This document shows positions 42,824-51,508 of a stretch of DNA of 64,000 nt, one piece after another. This stretch comes from Xanthomonas sp. Leaf148 (lineage in GTDB: Bacteria; Pseudomonadota; Gammaproteobacteria; Xanthomonadales; Xanthomonadaceae). Below the pieces are notes generated by a model. The model was given only the letters and a program-made list of their open reading frames with translations, did no database searches and was not told where the DNA came from. Made by a program: the position numbers and the translations under genes. The first letter of the stretch is position 1. The number at the start of each line of letters is the position of its first letter. The stretch lies in the NCBI RefSeq assembly GCF_001423585.1, contig NZ_LMOP01000001.1, forward strand, positions 496,001-560,000, read 5' to 3'.

Positions 42824-43185
42824 GTGCACCCCGCCCGGGCACGCCCGGAGCCACGCGCAGCTGCCCGCATTGCAAGGCGACGATTCTGGAAAGCGCCATC
42901 ATTTGCCCTGCCTGCAAGCATCATCTGCGCTTCGACTCGGCGGCTGCGCAACACGCGCAGCCGGCGCCGATCGTGCCGTTGAAGGTCGACGGCACCATCC
43001 GTCATCCCGCCGACGGCGATCCGTGGGAATACACCGTGGTGGTGGTGGTGCGTAACGGCAAGGGTGAGGAGATCCGCCGCCACGTGGTCGATGTGGGCGC
43101 GATGCATGGCGGCGAAGAACGCGGATTTACCCTGGCGGTGGAAGCTAGCGCGGTGCGTGGATCGGGACGACGGACGCGCCATTAA
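42820..43185 (+). CDS. zinc-ribbon protein paired with bactofilin
   Basis: A 121-residue protein with an N-terminal zinc ribbon (CPHCKATI...CPAC, residues 15-32) and a C-terminal beta-rich part (WEYTVVVVVRNGKGEEIRRH). No named domain is recognised beyond the ribbon. It is translationally coupled to the bactofilin gene by an ATGA overlap and probably acts with it. The Arg-rich C-terminus (SGRRTRH) could contact lipid or nucleic acid (inference). Confidence 0.72.
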   Translation: MSAPRPGTPGATRSCPHCKATILESAIICPACKHHLRFDSAAAQHAQPAPIVPLKVDGTIRHPADGDPWEYTVVVVVRNGKGEEIRRHVVDVGAMHGGEERGFTLAVEASAVRGSGRRTRH

Positions 43186-43529
43186 CGCGCTGGGTGCGGC
43201 ATCGCCGCTGTGGAATCAGACTGGCGCAGCGGCGGCGCAGCTTTCGCAACAGCAGTGACGCTGAGGACAACGGCGTCCATCGCAAAGCCGCGTATCGCTT
43301 TGCCGCTGCGCGCCGACGCAGGCCGACTATCGGCATCGCACTCCAAAGCTTGGAGCGGCTAACACCACCTAGCGAGCAATCGTCAGGCGAGTGTAGACGG
43401 CGCGCTCAGCACCGGAGCGTACGCGCGCTACATGGCGACTCGGCGCACCCGCCGCATCTGCATGGTCGCGCCGATACGCGCCATTCCCATTCTCAGGATC
43501 TGCACACCGGCTTGGCCAGAGTTGCAGGC
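43186..43529. other. intergenic region with the best copy of the dispersed repeat
   Basis: About 344 bp with no gene. It holds repeat copy A (43369-43439) and must contain the promoter of the repair cassette. Confidence 0.5.
43369..43439 (+). repeat. dispersed intergenic repeat, reference copy A
   Basis: A unit of about 70 bp running CTAGCGAGCAATCGTCAGG, then GTGTAGACGGCGCGCTCAG, then ACCGGAGCGTACGCGCGC and ending near ACATGGCGAC. Related copies occur at 23795-23872 (reverse), 49600-49655 (reverse), 28821-28890, 52346-52420 and 49745-49800, all between genes. Confidence 0.7.
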
Positions 43530-44546
43530 ATGCGCAACGGCAACGACACGAACACACGCGGCGATCTGGTGGTGCTTGGCCCCGAGGGGCTGTATTGCCC
43601 GCAGGGCGACTTTCATATCGATCCCTGGCGGCCGGTGCCGCGTGCGGTGATCACACACGGCCACGGCGATCACGCGCGTGGCGGCATGGGCGAATACCAC
43701 TGCACGCGCGACAGTCTGCCGATCCTGCAATGGCGGTTGGGCGAGCAGGTCTATCACACGCATGCCGATGGCGAAGCGTTTACGTTGGGACGCGCGCGCG
43801 TCTCGCTGCATCCGGCAGGACATGTACTGGGCTCGGCGCAGGTGCGTATCGAAGTGGATGGCGAGGTCTGGGTGGCGTCCGGCGATTACAAGCGCCAGCA
43901 CGACCCCACCTGCACGCCGTTCGAAGTGGTGCCGTGCGACACCTTCATCACCGAAGCGACCTTTGGGCTGCCGGTGTATCGCTGGCCGGAAACATCTGAA
44001 GTAGCAGCCGATATCGTCGCCTGGCGGCGCGAATGCGCCGAGCGCGGCGAGGCCGCCATTTTGTATTGCTACGCATTAGGCAAGGCGCAGCGGGTGCTGG
44101 CCGAATTGCGCGCCTGGGACACCCAGCCTGCGCTGTTGCACGGTGCGATTGCGGCCGGGGTGGAGGTGTATCGCCAGGCCGGCATCGCGATGCTGGACAC
44201 GCAACCGGTGAGCGAGCATGCGCGCGGCGCCGACTATGCCGGCCAACTGGTGCTGGCGCCGCCGTCGGCGGCGGGCAGCCCCTGGATCCGCCGCTTCCGG
44301 CATGCGCAACAGGGATTCGCATCGGGCTGGATGCGCATTCGCGGCAATCGACGTCGGCGCAATTACGACCGCGGCTTTGTAGTGTCCGATCATGCCGACT
44401 GGCCGGATCTGCTGCGCACCATCGAAGACACCGGTGCGCGCCGAGTGATCGCCACCCACGGCAATACCGATGCGTTGATCCAGCACCTGCGCGAGCGCGG
44501 CGTTGCGGCGGAAGCCTTCCGCACCGATTTTGGAGCCGAAGAATGA
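43530..44546 (+). CDS. ligase-associated MBL-fold DNA exonuclease
   Basis: A 338-residue metallo-beta-lactamase/beta-CASP nuclease of the ligase-associated exonuclease family. Metal ligands are clear: THGHGDHARGG at about residues 42-52 (HxHxDH), then HPAGHVLGSAQV, then ASGDYK and the beta-CASP His motifs GFVVSDHADWPDL and VIATHGNTDAL. It is predicted to process DNA ends before ligation. ATG 43530 opens the cassette of exonuclease, ligase, helicase and PdeM. Its stop overlaps a small coupled frame at 44543. Confidence 0.92.
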   Translation: MRNGNDTNTRGDLVVLGPEGLYCPQGDFHIDPWRPVPRAVITHGHGDHARGGMGEYHCTRDSLPILQWRLGEQVYHTHADGEAFTLGRARVSLHPAGHVLGSAQVRIEVDGEVWVASGDYKRQHDPTCTPFEVVPCDTFITEATFGLPVYRWPETSEVAADIVAWRRECAERGEAAILYCYALGKAQRVLAELRAWDTQPALLHGAIAAGVEVYRQAGIAMLDTQPVSEHARGADYAGQLVLAPPSAAGSPWIRRFRHAQQGFASGWMRIRGNRRRRNYDRGFVVSDHADWPDLLRTIEDTGARRVIATHGNTDALIQHLRERGVAAEAFRTDFGAEE

Positions 44547-44776
44547 ACCCGGTCCCCGCCTGCAGCGATGCACGCGCGCGTCTGCGTCCGCACTTGAGTG
44601 GCGCACTGGCGTTTGGCCGGCATGCACTGGCTTGTCGCGCGCATCGCTGGGCTCCGGCTGCGTCAATCGGCCCACTCCGCCTGCTGCGCCGTGTGCGCAT
44701 GTCAGGCGCATGTACGCGCCGTGCGCTGGAGCTATGCGCTGCAACTCCCGACACAACGCCCCAGGCGCGGCCGTGA
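44543..44776 (+). CDS. possible 77-residue coupled small protein
   Basis: An open frame MNPVPACSDARARLRPHL onward fills the gap between exonuclease and ligase. It starts in an ATGA overlap with the exonuclease stop and ends in a GTGA overlap with the ligase start. It is Arg/Ala-rich with four Cys and no recognised domain. It may be a real small subunit, or a translated spacer whose ribosomes restart at the ligase GTG. The amino-acid content looks only weakly protein-like. Confidence 0.35.
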   Translation: MNPVPACSDARARLRPHLSGALAFGRHALACRAHRWAPAASIGPLRLLRRVRMSGACTRRALELCAATPDTTPQARP

Positions 44777-46377
44777 AGCGTTTTGCCGCGTTGTACCGCA
44801 CCCTCGACCGCAGCACCGGCACGCTCGACAAGCGCGCTGCGCTGGTGGCGTATTTTCGCCAAGCGCCAGCGCTGGACGCGGCCTGGGCGCTGTATCTGCT
44901 GGCCGGCGGCAAGGTCGCCGGCACACGCATGCGCATCGCCAGCAGCGGCGAGCTGCGCGAGTGGATCACCGACACCGCCGGCATTGCCGATTGGCTGGTC
45001 GCCGACAGCTACGACCATGTCGGCGATCTGGCCGAAACGCTGGCGTTGTTGCTGGACGACCCGATCACCGAAGCGGCCGATCTGCCGCTGGCGGAATGGA
45101 TCGAACAGCGCTTGCTGCCGGTCGCCAACCAGGACGTTGCACTGCGCAAGGCATGCATCGTGCAGGCCTGGCGCAGCCTGGCCTTCGATGAGCGGCTGGT
45201 GTTCAACAAACTGTTGACCGGCGCATTGCGCGTGGGCGTTTCGCAGCGGCTGGTGCAACAAGCGCTGGCCGAACTATCGGGCGTGGACATCGCACGCATC
45301 GCCCAGCGCATGCTCGGCAATTGGCGACCGCATCCGACCTATCTTGCCGATCTGCTGACCAGCGAAGAACTGCCGGGCGATCGTCAGCAGCCCTACCCGT
45401 TCTTTCTCGCCTCGCCGCTCGAAGCCGAGGTCGACACACTGGGCGCCATCGACGACTGGCTGCTGGAATGGAAATGGGACGGCATCCGCCTGCAGCTGAT
45501 TCGACGCGCCGGCGAAGCGGCGCTGTGGTCGCGCGGCGAAGAACGCCTGGATGGCCGTTTCCCGGAAATCGAACACGCCGCGCTGCAGTTGCCCGACGGC
45601 ACCGTCATCGACGGCGAGCTGCTGGCCTGGCAACCGGAGCAGCCGGTGCCGATGCCGTTCACCGCCTTGCAAACGCGCATCCAGCGGCTCAAGCCCGGCC
45701 CCAAGACATTGGCGGCCGCGCCCGCGCGCGTGGTGGCCTACGACCTGCTCGAACTGGACGGCGTGGATCTGCGCGAGCTCCCCCTGCACGAGCGGCGTGC
45801 GCTGCTGGAGGGCGTGCTCACCGCGCTCGACGATCCGCGCATCGTCGCCTCGCCACGGGTGCAAGCCGGCGATTGGCACGCCGCCGCACAGCTGCGCGTG
45901 CAAGCGCGCGAACGCGGCGTGGAAGGGCTGATGCTCAAGCGCGCCAACTCGGTGTATCAGGCCGGCCGCCGACGGGGCGATTGGTGGAAATGGAAGATCG
46001 ACCCGCTCACCATCGATGCGGTGCTGCTGTATGCGCAGGCCGGCCATGGCCGCCGCAGCACGCTGTATACCGACTACACCTTCGGGCTGTGGCACGAGGG
46101 GCAACTGGTGCCGATCGCCAAGGCGTATTCGGGGCTGGACGACAAGGAGATTTTGCAACTGGACCGCTGGATTCGCGCCAACACTACCGAGCGTTTTGGT
46201 CCGGTGCGCGCGGTCAGCCCGCAGCATGTGTTCGAGCTGGGCTTTGAAGCGGTCAACCGCAGCGCGCGGCACAAATCCGGCATTGCGGTGCGGTTTCCGC
46301 GCATCCTGCGCTGGCGGCACGACAAGCCGTTTGCCGAGGCCGATCACCTGAGCACTCTGCAGGCATTGGCGCGGTGA
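44773..46377 (+). CDS. ATP-dependent DNA ligase (cassette type)
   Basis: A 534-residue ATP-dependent ligase. An N-terminal DNA-binding domain (MKRFAALYRTLDRSTGTLDK) precedes the nucleotidyltransferase domain, with the adenylated lysine Lys234 in EWKWDGIRLQ (KxDG type). RGEERLDGRFPEI, VIDGELLAW and GLMLKRANSVYQAGRR are motifs III to IV/V. The OB domain ends in HKSGIAVRFPRILRWRHDK. It seals nicks, probably in the repair pathway defined by its neighbours rather than replication. The start is GTG 44773, and its stop overlaps the helicase GTG. Confidence 0.93.
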   Translation: MKRFAALYRTLDRSTGTLDKRAALVAYFRQAPALDAAWALYLLAGGKVAGTRMRIASSGELREWITDTAGIADWLVADSYDHVGDLAETLALLLDDPITEAADLPLAEWIEQRLLPVANQDVALRKACIVQAWRSLAFDERLVFNKLLTGALRVGVSQRLVQQALAELSGVDIARIAQRMLGNWRPHPTYLADLLTSEELPGDRQQPYPFFLASPLEAEVDTLGAIDDWLLEWKWDGIRLQLIRRAGEAALWSRGEERLDGRFPEIEHAALQLPDGTVIDGELLAWQPEQPVPMPFTALQTRIQRLKPGPKTLAAAPARVVAYDLLELDGVDLRELPLHERRALLEGVLTALDDPRIVASPRVQAGDWHAAAQLRVQARERGVEGLMLKRANSVYQAGRRRGDWWKWKIDPLTIDAVLLYAQAGHGRRSTLYTDYTFGLWHEGQLVPIAKAYSGLDDKEILQLDRWIRANTTERFGPVRAVSPQHVFELGFEAVNRSARHKSGIAVRFPRILRWRHDKPFAEADHLSTLQALAR

Positions 46378-48875
46378 CGGCGACGCAGCAGGCACGCAAC
46401 ACGCCATTGCAGCAGTGGCGCGACTGGTTCGCACAGCGCGGCTGGGCGCCGTTGCCGTTTCAACGCGATGTATGGAAGCGCTATCTCGCTGGCGAATCCG
46501 GCTTGCTGCACACGCCAACCGGGAGCGGCAAGACGCTGGCAGCATTCGGCGGCCCATTACTGGACGCCCTGGCCGCGCGTGGCCGCACGCTGCCGGTCAC
46601 ATCGGCCAAGCCTGCCGCTGCCGCACGCCGACAGCAACAACGCAACTTGCAGGTGCTGTGGATCACGCCCCTGCGTGCGCTGGCCGCCGACACCGCACGC
46701 GCACTGCGCGAACCGGTGGACGCGCTGGGACTGGATTGGCAGGTGGGTTTGCGCACCGGCGATGCCAGCGCGCGCGACAAGCGGCTGGCACGCAGCGGCA
46801 AGCTCGATGTGCTGGTCACCACCCCCGAATCGCTGGCCTTGTTGCTGTCGTATCCGGACACCGCACCGCAGCTATCCGCGCTGCGCTGCGTGATCGTCGA
46901 CGAGTGGCACGAACTGCTCGGCAACAAGCGTGGTGTGCTGCTGCAGCTGTGTCTGGCGCGCCTGCGCGGCTGGGCGCCTGCGCTGCGCATCTGGGGCCTG
47001 TCGGCCACGCTGGGCAATCTGGCGCAGGCACGCGATGTGCTGCTGCCGCATCGCCCCGATGCGGCGCTGGTGTCGGGGGTCAAACCGCGCGCCATGACGC
47101 TGGAGACGCTGTTACCCGACAGCGGCGAACGCTTTCCGTGGGCCGGCCATCTGGGTCTGGCGCAGTTGGCGCGCGTGCTGCAAAAAGTCATGCAGCAGCG
47201 CACCAGCCTGGTCTTCACCAATACGCGCGCACAGGCCGAGTTGTGGCACCAAGCGTTGAGTGCGGTATGGCCGGACGATCTCGCCACGCTTGCGCTGCAT
47301 CATGGCTCGCTGGACCCCAGTCTGCGCGCCGCCGCCGAACAGGGGCTACGCGACGGCAGCCTGCGTTGCGTGGTCGCCACTTCCAGTCTGGATCTGGGCG
47401 TGGATTTCCCGGCGGTGGATCAAGTGCTGCAAGTCGGCAGTCCCAAGGGCATCGCGCGCCTGCTGCAACGCGCCGGCCGCGCGCGTCACCGTCCCGGCGA
47501 ATCCGGGCATGTGGTGTGCGTGCCCTCGCACGCCTTGGAACTGGTCGAATACGCCGCGGCACGTCGCGCCATCAACCACGGCCATATCGAAGCGCGGCCG
47601 CCACCGCGTTTGTCGCTGGATGTGCTGGCCCAGCACTGCGTCACCCTCGCCCTGGGCGGCGGCTTCGATGCCGCTGCATTGTTCGAGCAAGTGCGCGGCA
47701 CCGATGCCTTCGCTGCGCTGGACATACCCACCTGGAACGCAGTGCTCGACTTCATCGTGCAGGGCGGCAGCGCATTGGCGCATTACCCGGATTTCCACAA
47801 AGTGGTGCGCGACGAGAACGGCGTGTATCGCGTCACCGACCGCCGCGTCGCGCTGCGGCATCGTTTATCCATCGGCACGATCACCAGCGATGGCAGCGTG
47901 CGCGTGCAGTTCCTGCGTGGCGGCCGACTCGGTGCGGTGGAAGAACAATTCGTCGGCCGCCTGCGCCGCGGCGATCGCTTTCAATTTGCCGGACGTTTGC
48001 TGGAACTGGTGCGTCTGGAAGACATGACCGCCTACGTGCGTGTGGCCAAGGGCGGCAGCGGTGTGGTGCCCAAATGGATGGGCGGGCGCATGCCGTTGTC
48101 GTCGGCATTGGGCCGCGAAGTGGAAGCGCTGTTCGCCGCGCCCGGCGATGCGCCTGAAATGCAGGCGCTGGCCCCGCTGCTGCACTTGCAGGCATCGCTC
48201 TCGGCGCTGCCCGGCCCGGATCACCTGCTGGTAGAAAGCATCAAGGCGCGCGATGGCCGGCACGTGTTCGTGTATCCATTCGCCGGACGGCAGGTCAACG
48301 AAGGGCTGGCCGCGCTGCTTGCCGCACGCTGGGGCCGACGTCAGCGCAATACCTTCAGCTTCGCCGCCAACGACTACGGCTTTGTGCTCTCGCCCGCGCA
48401 GGATGTGGAGATCGACGCCGACGTGCTACGCGCCTTGCTGTCGCCGGCCGGGTTGTTGGACGATCTGCGCGACAGTCTCAACCTGGGCGAGCTGGCACGC
48501 CGGCAGTTTCGCGAGATCGCGCGCGTGGCCGGGTTGCTGTCGCCGTCCCTGCCCGGCCGTGCACCACGCAGCCTGCGCCAGCTGCAGGCCTCCAGCGGCT
48601 TGCTCTACGACGTGTTGCAGCGCTTCGATCCGGAGCATCTGTTGCTGGCCCAGGCCGAGCGCGAAGTTTTTGAAGGCCAACTCGAACTGGCACGCCTGGC
48701 GCATGCATTAGAGGACTGCGCACGCCGCGACCTCCGCCTGTGCACGCCACGCAGCCTCACCCCGTTGTCGTTCCCGCTGTGGGCCGAACGCATGCGTGGT
48801 CAATTGAGTACCGAGGACTGGAAGGCGCGTGTGTTGCGCGCCGCAGAGCAACTGGAGCGCAAGCATGGGCGATAG
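46374..48875 (+). CDS. Lhr-type ligase-associated DEXH-box helicase
   Basis: An 833-residue superfamily 2 helicase of the ligase-associated Lhr group. Motifs: Walker A TPTGSGKTLA (residues 47-56), DEWHELLGN at about 176, LSATLGNLAQ for motif III, SLDLGVDFPAV and RAGRARHRPGES for motifs V and VI. A long winged-helix and DUF4145-like C-terminal region follows. It is predicted to unwind damaged DNA for the exonuclease and ligase. The start is GTG 46374, overlapping the ligase stop; the 3' end overlaps PdeM by 11 bases. Confidence 0.93.
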   Translation: MTATQQARNTPLQQWRDWFAQRGWAPLPFQRDVWKRYLAGESGLLHTPTGSGKTLAAFGGPLLDALAARGRTLPVTSAKPAAAARRQQQRNLQVLWITPLRALAADTARALREPVDALGLDWQVGLRTGDASARDKRLARSGKLDVLVTTPESLALLLSYPDTAPQLSALRCVIVDEWHELLGNKRGVLLQLCLARLRGWAPALRIWGLSATLGNLAQARDVLLPHRPDAALVSGVKPRAMTLETLLPDSGERFPWAGHLGLAQLARVLQKVMQQRTSLVFTNTRAQAELWHQALSAVWPDDLATLALHHGSLDPSLRAAAEQGLRDGSLRCVVATSSLDLGVDFPAVDQVLQVGSPKGIARLLQRAGRARHRPGESGHVVCVPSHALELVEYAAARRAINHGHIEARPPPRLSLDVLAQHCVTLALGGGFDAAALFEQVRGTDAFAALDIPTWNAVLDFIVQGGSALAHYPDFHKVVRDENGVYRVTDRRVALRHRLSIGTITSDGSVRVQFLRGGRLGAVEEQFVGRLRRGDRFQFAGRLLELVRLEDMTAYVRVAKGGSGVVPKWMGGRMPLSSALGREVEALFAAPGDAPEMQALAPLLHLQASLSALPGPDHLLVESIKARDGRHVFVYPFAGRQVNEGLAALLAARWGRRQRNTFSFAANDYGFVLSPAQDVEIDADVLRALLSPAGLLDDLRDSLNLGELARRQFREIARVAGLLSPSLPGRAPRSLRQLQASSGLLYDVLQRFDPEHLLLAQAEREVFEGQLELARLAHALEDCARRDLRLCTPRSLTPLSFPLWAERMRGQLSTEDWKARVLRAAEQLERKHGR

Positions 48876-49509
48876 CGTGCAGCTGCAGTTGGCCGGCGAA
48901 ACGGTGGAACTGCTCGGCGAACGTGCGTTGTATCGACCCGCGCAGCGGGCCTTGCTGATCGCCGATCTGCATCTGGGCAAGGCCGACGTGTTCCGACGCG
49001 CCGGTATCGGCCTGCCCGCAGGTGGCACCGCGCACGATCTCGAGCGCCTCGATGCACTGCTCGCGCAGCGCCAGGTCGAGGCATTGTGGATACTCGGCGA
49101 CCTGTTGCATGGTCCTGCGCCGCGCGCAGCCTGGCATCGCCGTTGGAGCGCGTGGCGCGAGCAGCATGCCGACCTGCGCGTAATTGCCATCCGCGGCAAC
49201 CACGACCGCGCCGTGGCCGGTGCCGATCTGCAGATCGAAGCGGCCGGCGAACAGGTCGAAGACGGGCCGTTCGTGCTGCGGCACGACCCATTGCCGCATC
49301 CCACCGGCCACGTGCTGTGCGGGCATCTGCATCCATTGGCGGCACTGCCGGGCCTTTCGCGGCGTTGGCCGGCGTTCTGGTTGCGCGAACGCGTCACCAT
49401 CCTGCCGGCGTTCTCGCACTTCACCGCGGGCGTGGTGCCGACACTGCTCGAAGGTGAGCGTCTGGTGGCCTGTGTGGAAGGCGATGCGGTGGCCTTGCCA
49501 GTGCGTTAG
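48865..49509 (+). CDS. pdeM: ligase-associated DNA damage response endonuclease PdeM
   Basis: A 214-residue calcineurin-like metallophosphoesterase. All metal motifs are present: IADLHLGKADV, ILGDLLHGPAP, IRGNHDRAV and CGHLHPLAAL. It is the last member of the four-enzyme repair cassette and presumably nicks or trims damaged DNA. ATG 48865 lies inside the end of the helicase gene. No further gene follows on this strand for over 300 bases. Confidence 0.92.
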   Translation: MGDSVQLQLAGETVELLGERALYRPAQRALLIADLHLGKADVFRRAGIGLPAGGTAHDLERLDALLAQRQVEALWILGDLLHGPAPRAAWHRRWSAWREQHADLRVIAIRGNHDRAVAGADLQIEAAGEQVEDGPFVLRHDPLPHPTGHVLCGHLHPLAALPGLSRRWPAFWLRERVTILPAFSHFTAGVVPTLLEGERLVACVEGDAVALPVR

Positions 49510-49599
49510 TCACTGCGCTGCTGGGCACAGCCAACAAGAAGGACTGCGCACTGCCAGGCGGGCGCAGCCGGCGCTCTGCGCGGTATGGATTCCTCGCGC

Positions 49600-49655
49600 A
49601 CTCCTACTCGCGCACTCCGGTTCTGAGTGCGCCGTCTACACCCGACGCCTGCTGG
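49600..49655 (-). repeat. dispersed intergenic repeat, copy E
   Basis: On the minus strand it shares GTGTAGACGGCGC, CTCAG, ACCGGAG with copy A in the same order and spacing, the best match to A in the core. The TAGCGAG end is degraded. Confidence 0.7.
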
Positions 49656-49744
49656 CCAGGCTTTTTAGCTGCTCCTGGCAGCCGTGCGTACACCCGCTAC
49701 GTCAGCGTTGCTAAGACGCGTAATGGCACCACACACACCGCCCC

Positions 49745-49800
49745 GAACCATCGTCGAGCGGTGTGGCCGGTACGCTCGACACCGAAGCGTCCAGCGATAC
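49745..49800 (+). repeat. dispersed intergenic repeat, copy F (diverged)
   Basis: CCATCGTC, GGTGTGGCCGG, GCTCGACACCG and AAGCGT align with the middle of copy A with several changes. Weaker than copies A, B and E. Confidence 0.4.
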
Positions 49801-49847
49801 CTGCCTCTTTCAACTACCCGCCGCGCGGGGCGAGCACCTGCGTCCGC

Positions 49848-51119
49848 TCAGCCGCTGTTGGCAACGCTCTGCGGCCGTGGCAGCGCTTCCGGTAATGGTT
49901 GCGACAACGCGTCCACGAACTCCGGCGCCAGCGCCAACTTGCCGAACCAGCCATGCTGGGTGCCGCTGAGCACGCGCAGCATGTGACCACGACCGCCCGG
50001 TACGCGCCCCATCGGCTGCAGCAACAGATCGCGCCCGCGTGCCCACACATCGCGCTCGGATTGAAACAGCGGCGTGAGCCAGCGGCTCCAGCGGTGATAG
50101 ATCGCCACATGCGCCTGGCGCTCGCGCTGATAGCGCTGCAAGGCGTCATCGATATCCTCGCCCGCGCGCAAAGCATCGCGCATGGCCAATGCATCCAGCA
50201 ATGCCATGTTGACGCCCTGGCCCAGCTGCGGGCTCATCGCATGTGCGGCGTCGCCGGCCAGAACGAAACGGCCACGATGCCAGCGCGTCATCACCGCATC
50301 GCGGTAGCTGGCACGTGCCAGCGCGGTGTGCACCTGCACGCTGTCCAGACGCAGATGCGCGTCCGGCCACATCTGCGCCACCTCATCGCGCCACGCGCCG
50401 ATGCCGCGCTGCTCCCAGGCGGCAAAATCGCTGCACGGCAGGCTCCAGAAAAAACTCAGGCGCGGGGTGTCGTCGCCAGGGCGCGTGCCCACCGGCAGCA
50501 GCCCGATCATCTTGCGCGCACCGATGTAGCGCTGGCGCAGTTCGTCGACAAATGGCCAATCCTCGCGCGGCAACAGACACCACAGCGCACCCCACGGATA
50601 CACCCGATCCAGCCGGGTGCCCTGCACCTGCGCGCGCAGCGTGGAAGCCGAGCCATCGGCGGCGATGATCAGATCGTACGGACCATGCCATTGCCCGCGC
50701 TGATCCTGCACGCGCCTGCCCTCGTGATCGATGGCGGTGATCTGGGTATCGGTCTGCAGCTGCGCGTACTCGGGCCAGGCATCGCACAACAGCGAGAACA
50801 ACGCACCGCGCTGCATGCCCAGACCCATCAGGCGGGCATCCAGATCGCGGTATTGCATATCCATCACCGCGCGCCCGCATGGCGTTTCGCCGTACAGGCG
50901 GCGCACCGGCGCGCCATGCATCAGGGCCTGCGACAACAAACCCATCTTCCACAACACCTGCAGGCCGCTGGGCTGCAGCAGGAAGCCGGCACCGACCGGC
51001 CCCGGCTTGGCGGCGCGCTCGAAGACGTCCAGTCGATGACCATCGGCGCCCAGCAAGACCGCCAGCGCCTGCCCTGCCGTTCCATAGCCCACTACCGCAA
51101 TCCGTAATGCTTGTTGCAT
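49848..51119 (-). CDS. FAD-dependent aromatic-ring monooxygenase
   Basis: A 423-residue class A flavin monooxygenase (PHBH fold, salicylate- or hydroxybenzoate-hydroxylase-like). The FAD-binding motif is VVGYGTAGQALAVLLGADGH (residues 9-28), the DG motif is LIIAADGSASTLRAQV and the GD motif is FVLAGDAAHAMSPQLGQG near 290-307. It hydroxylates an aromatic or heterocyclic substrate with NAD(P)H and oxygen. The substrate cannot be inferred and the gene stands alone. ATG 51119. Confidence 0.87.
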   Translation of the reverse strand: MQQALRIAVVGYGTAGQALAVLLGADGHRLDVFERAAKPGPVGAGFLLQPSGLQVLWKMGLLSQALMHGAPVRRLYGETPCGRAVMDMQYRDLDARLMGLGMQRGALFSLLCDAWPEYAQLQTDTQITAIDHEGRRVQDQRGQWHGPYDLIIAADGSASTLRAQVQGTRLDRVYPWGALWCLLPREDWPFVDELRQRYIGARKMIGLLPVGTRPGDDTPRLSFFWSLPCSDFAAWEQRGIGAWRDEVAQMWPDAHLRLDSVQVHTALARASYRDAVMTRWHRGRFVLAGDAAHAMSPQLGQGVNMALLDALAMRDALRAGEDIDDALQRYQRERQAHVAIYHRWSRWLTPLFQSERDVWARGRDLLLQPMGRVPGGRGHMLRVLSGTQHGWFGKLALAPEFVDALSQPLPEALPRPQSVANSG

Positions 51120-51164
51120 CGTCCCTGCTCTGGTTCGCGAACACCGTCCTGCGTGGACCGGTGC

Positions 51165-51190
51165 AAAAAAAACCCCGCCGTGGCGGGGTT
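51165..51190 (-). terminator. intrinsic terminator of the cold-shock gene
   Basis: Minus-strand stem AACCCCGC / GCGGGGTT (51183-51190 and 51171-51178) followed by a T-run (A-run 51165-51170 on the plus strand), about 25 nt after the csp stop. Confidence 0.88.
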
Positions 51191-51214
51191 CTTCAACCGC
51201 ACAATCGAGTCAGA

Positions 51215-51421
51215 TTACTCGACCGGCGTGATGTTCGAAGCCTGGGCACCCTTGGGACCCTGGGTCACGTCATAACTGACGCGCTGGCCTTCCTGCAGGC
51301 TGCGGAAGCCTTTGGAATTGATCGCGGAGAAGTGCGCGAAGACATCGGCGCTGCCGTCCTCCGGTGAGATGAAGCCAAATCCCTTGGCGTCGTTGAACCA
51401 CTTGACGGTACCGTTCGGCAT
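51215..51421 (-). CDS. cold-shock protein, CspA family
   Basis: A 68-residue single cold-shock domain protein. The RNA-binding motifs RNP1 ([11 protein letters not shown], about residues 13-23) and RNP2 (DVFAHFSAI, about 26-34) are intact. Such proteins melt RNA secondary structure and may be cold-induced or constitutive. ATG 51421 ([10 protein letters not shown]) is the conserved start. AAAGG lies about 12 bases upstream, a long spacing, and the AT-rich leader TTAATTATTGC may matter for regulation. Confidence 0.95.
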   Translation of the reverse strand: MPNGTVKWFNDAKGFGFISPEDGSADVFAHFSAINSKGFRSLQEGQRVSYDVTQGPKGAQASNITPVE

Positions 51422-51508
51422 GGTGATGCGAGACCTTTGCAATAATTAATGGGTGGTGTACGGCGGTGCGTACGCGCCGAGTATGCAAAGCTTATTCCCC
51501 AATGACAA

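Larger units (their letters stand above)
49510..49847. other. intergenic region with two dispersed-repeat copies
   Basis: About 338 bp between the converging pdeM and monooxygenase genes. No gene is seen. It contains repeat copies E (49600-49655) and F (49745-49800). Confidence 0.5.
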
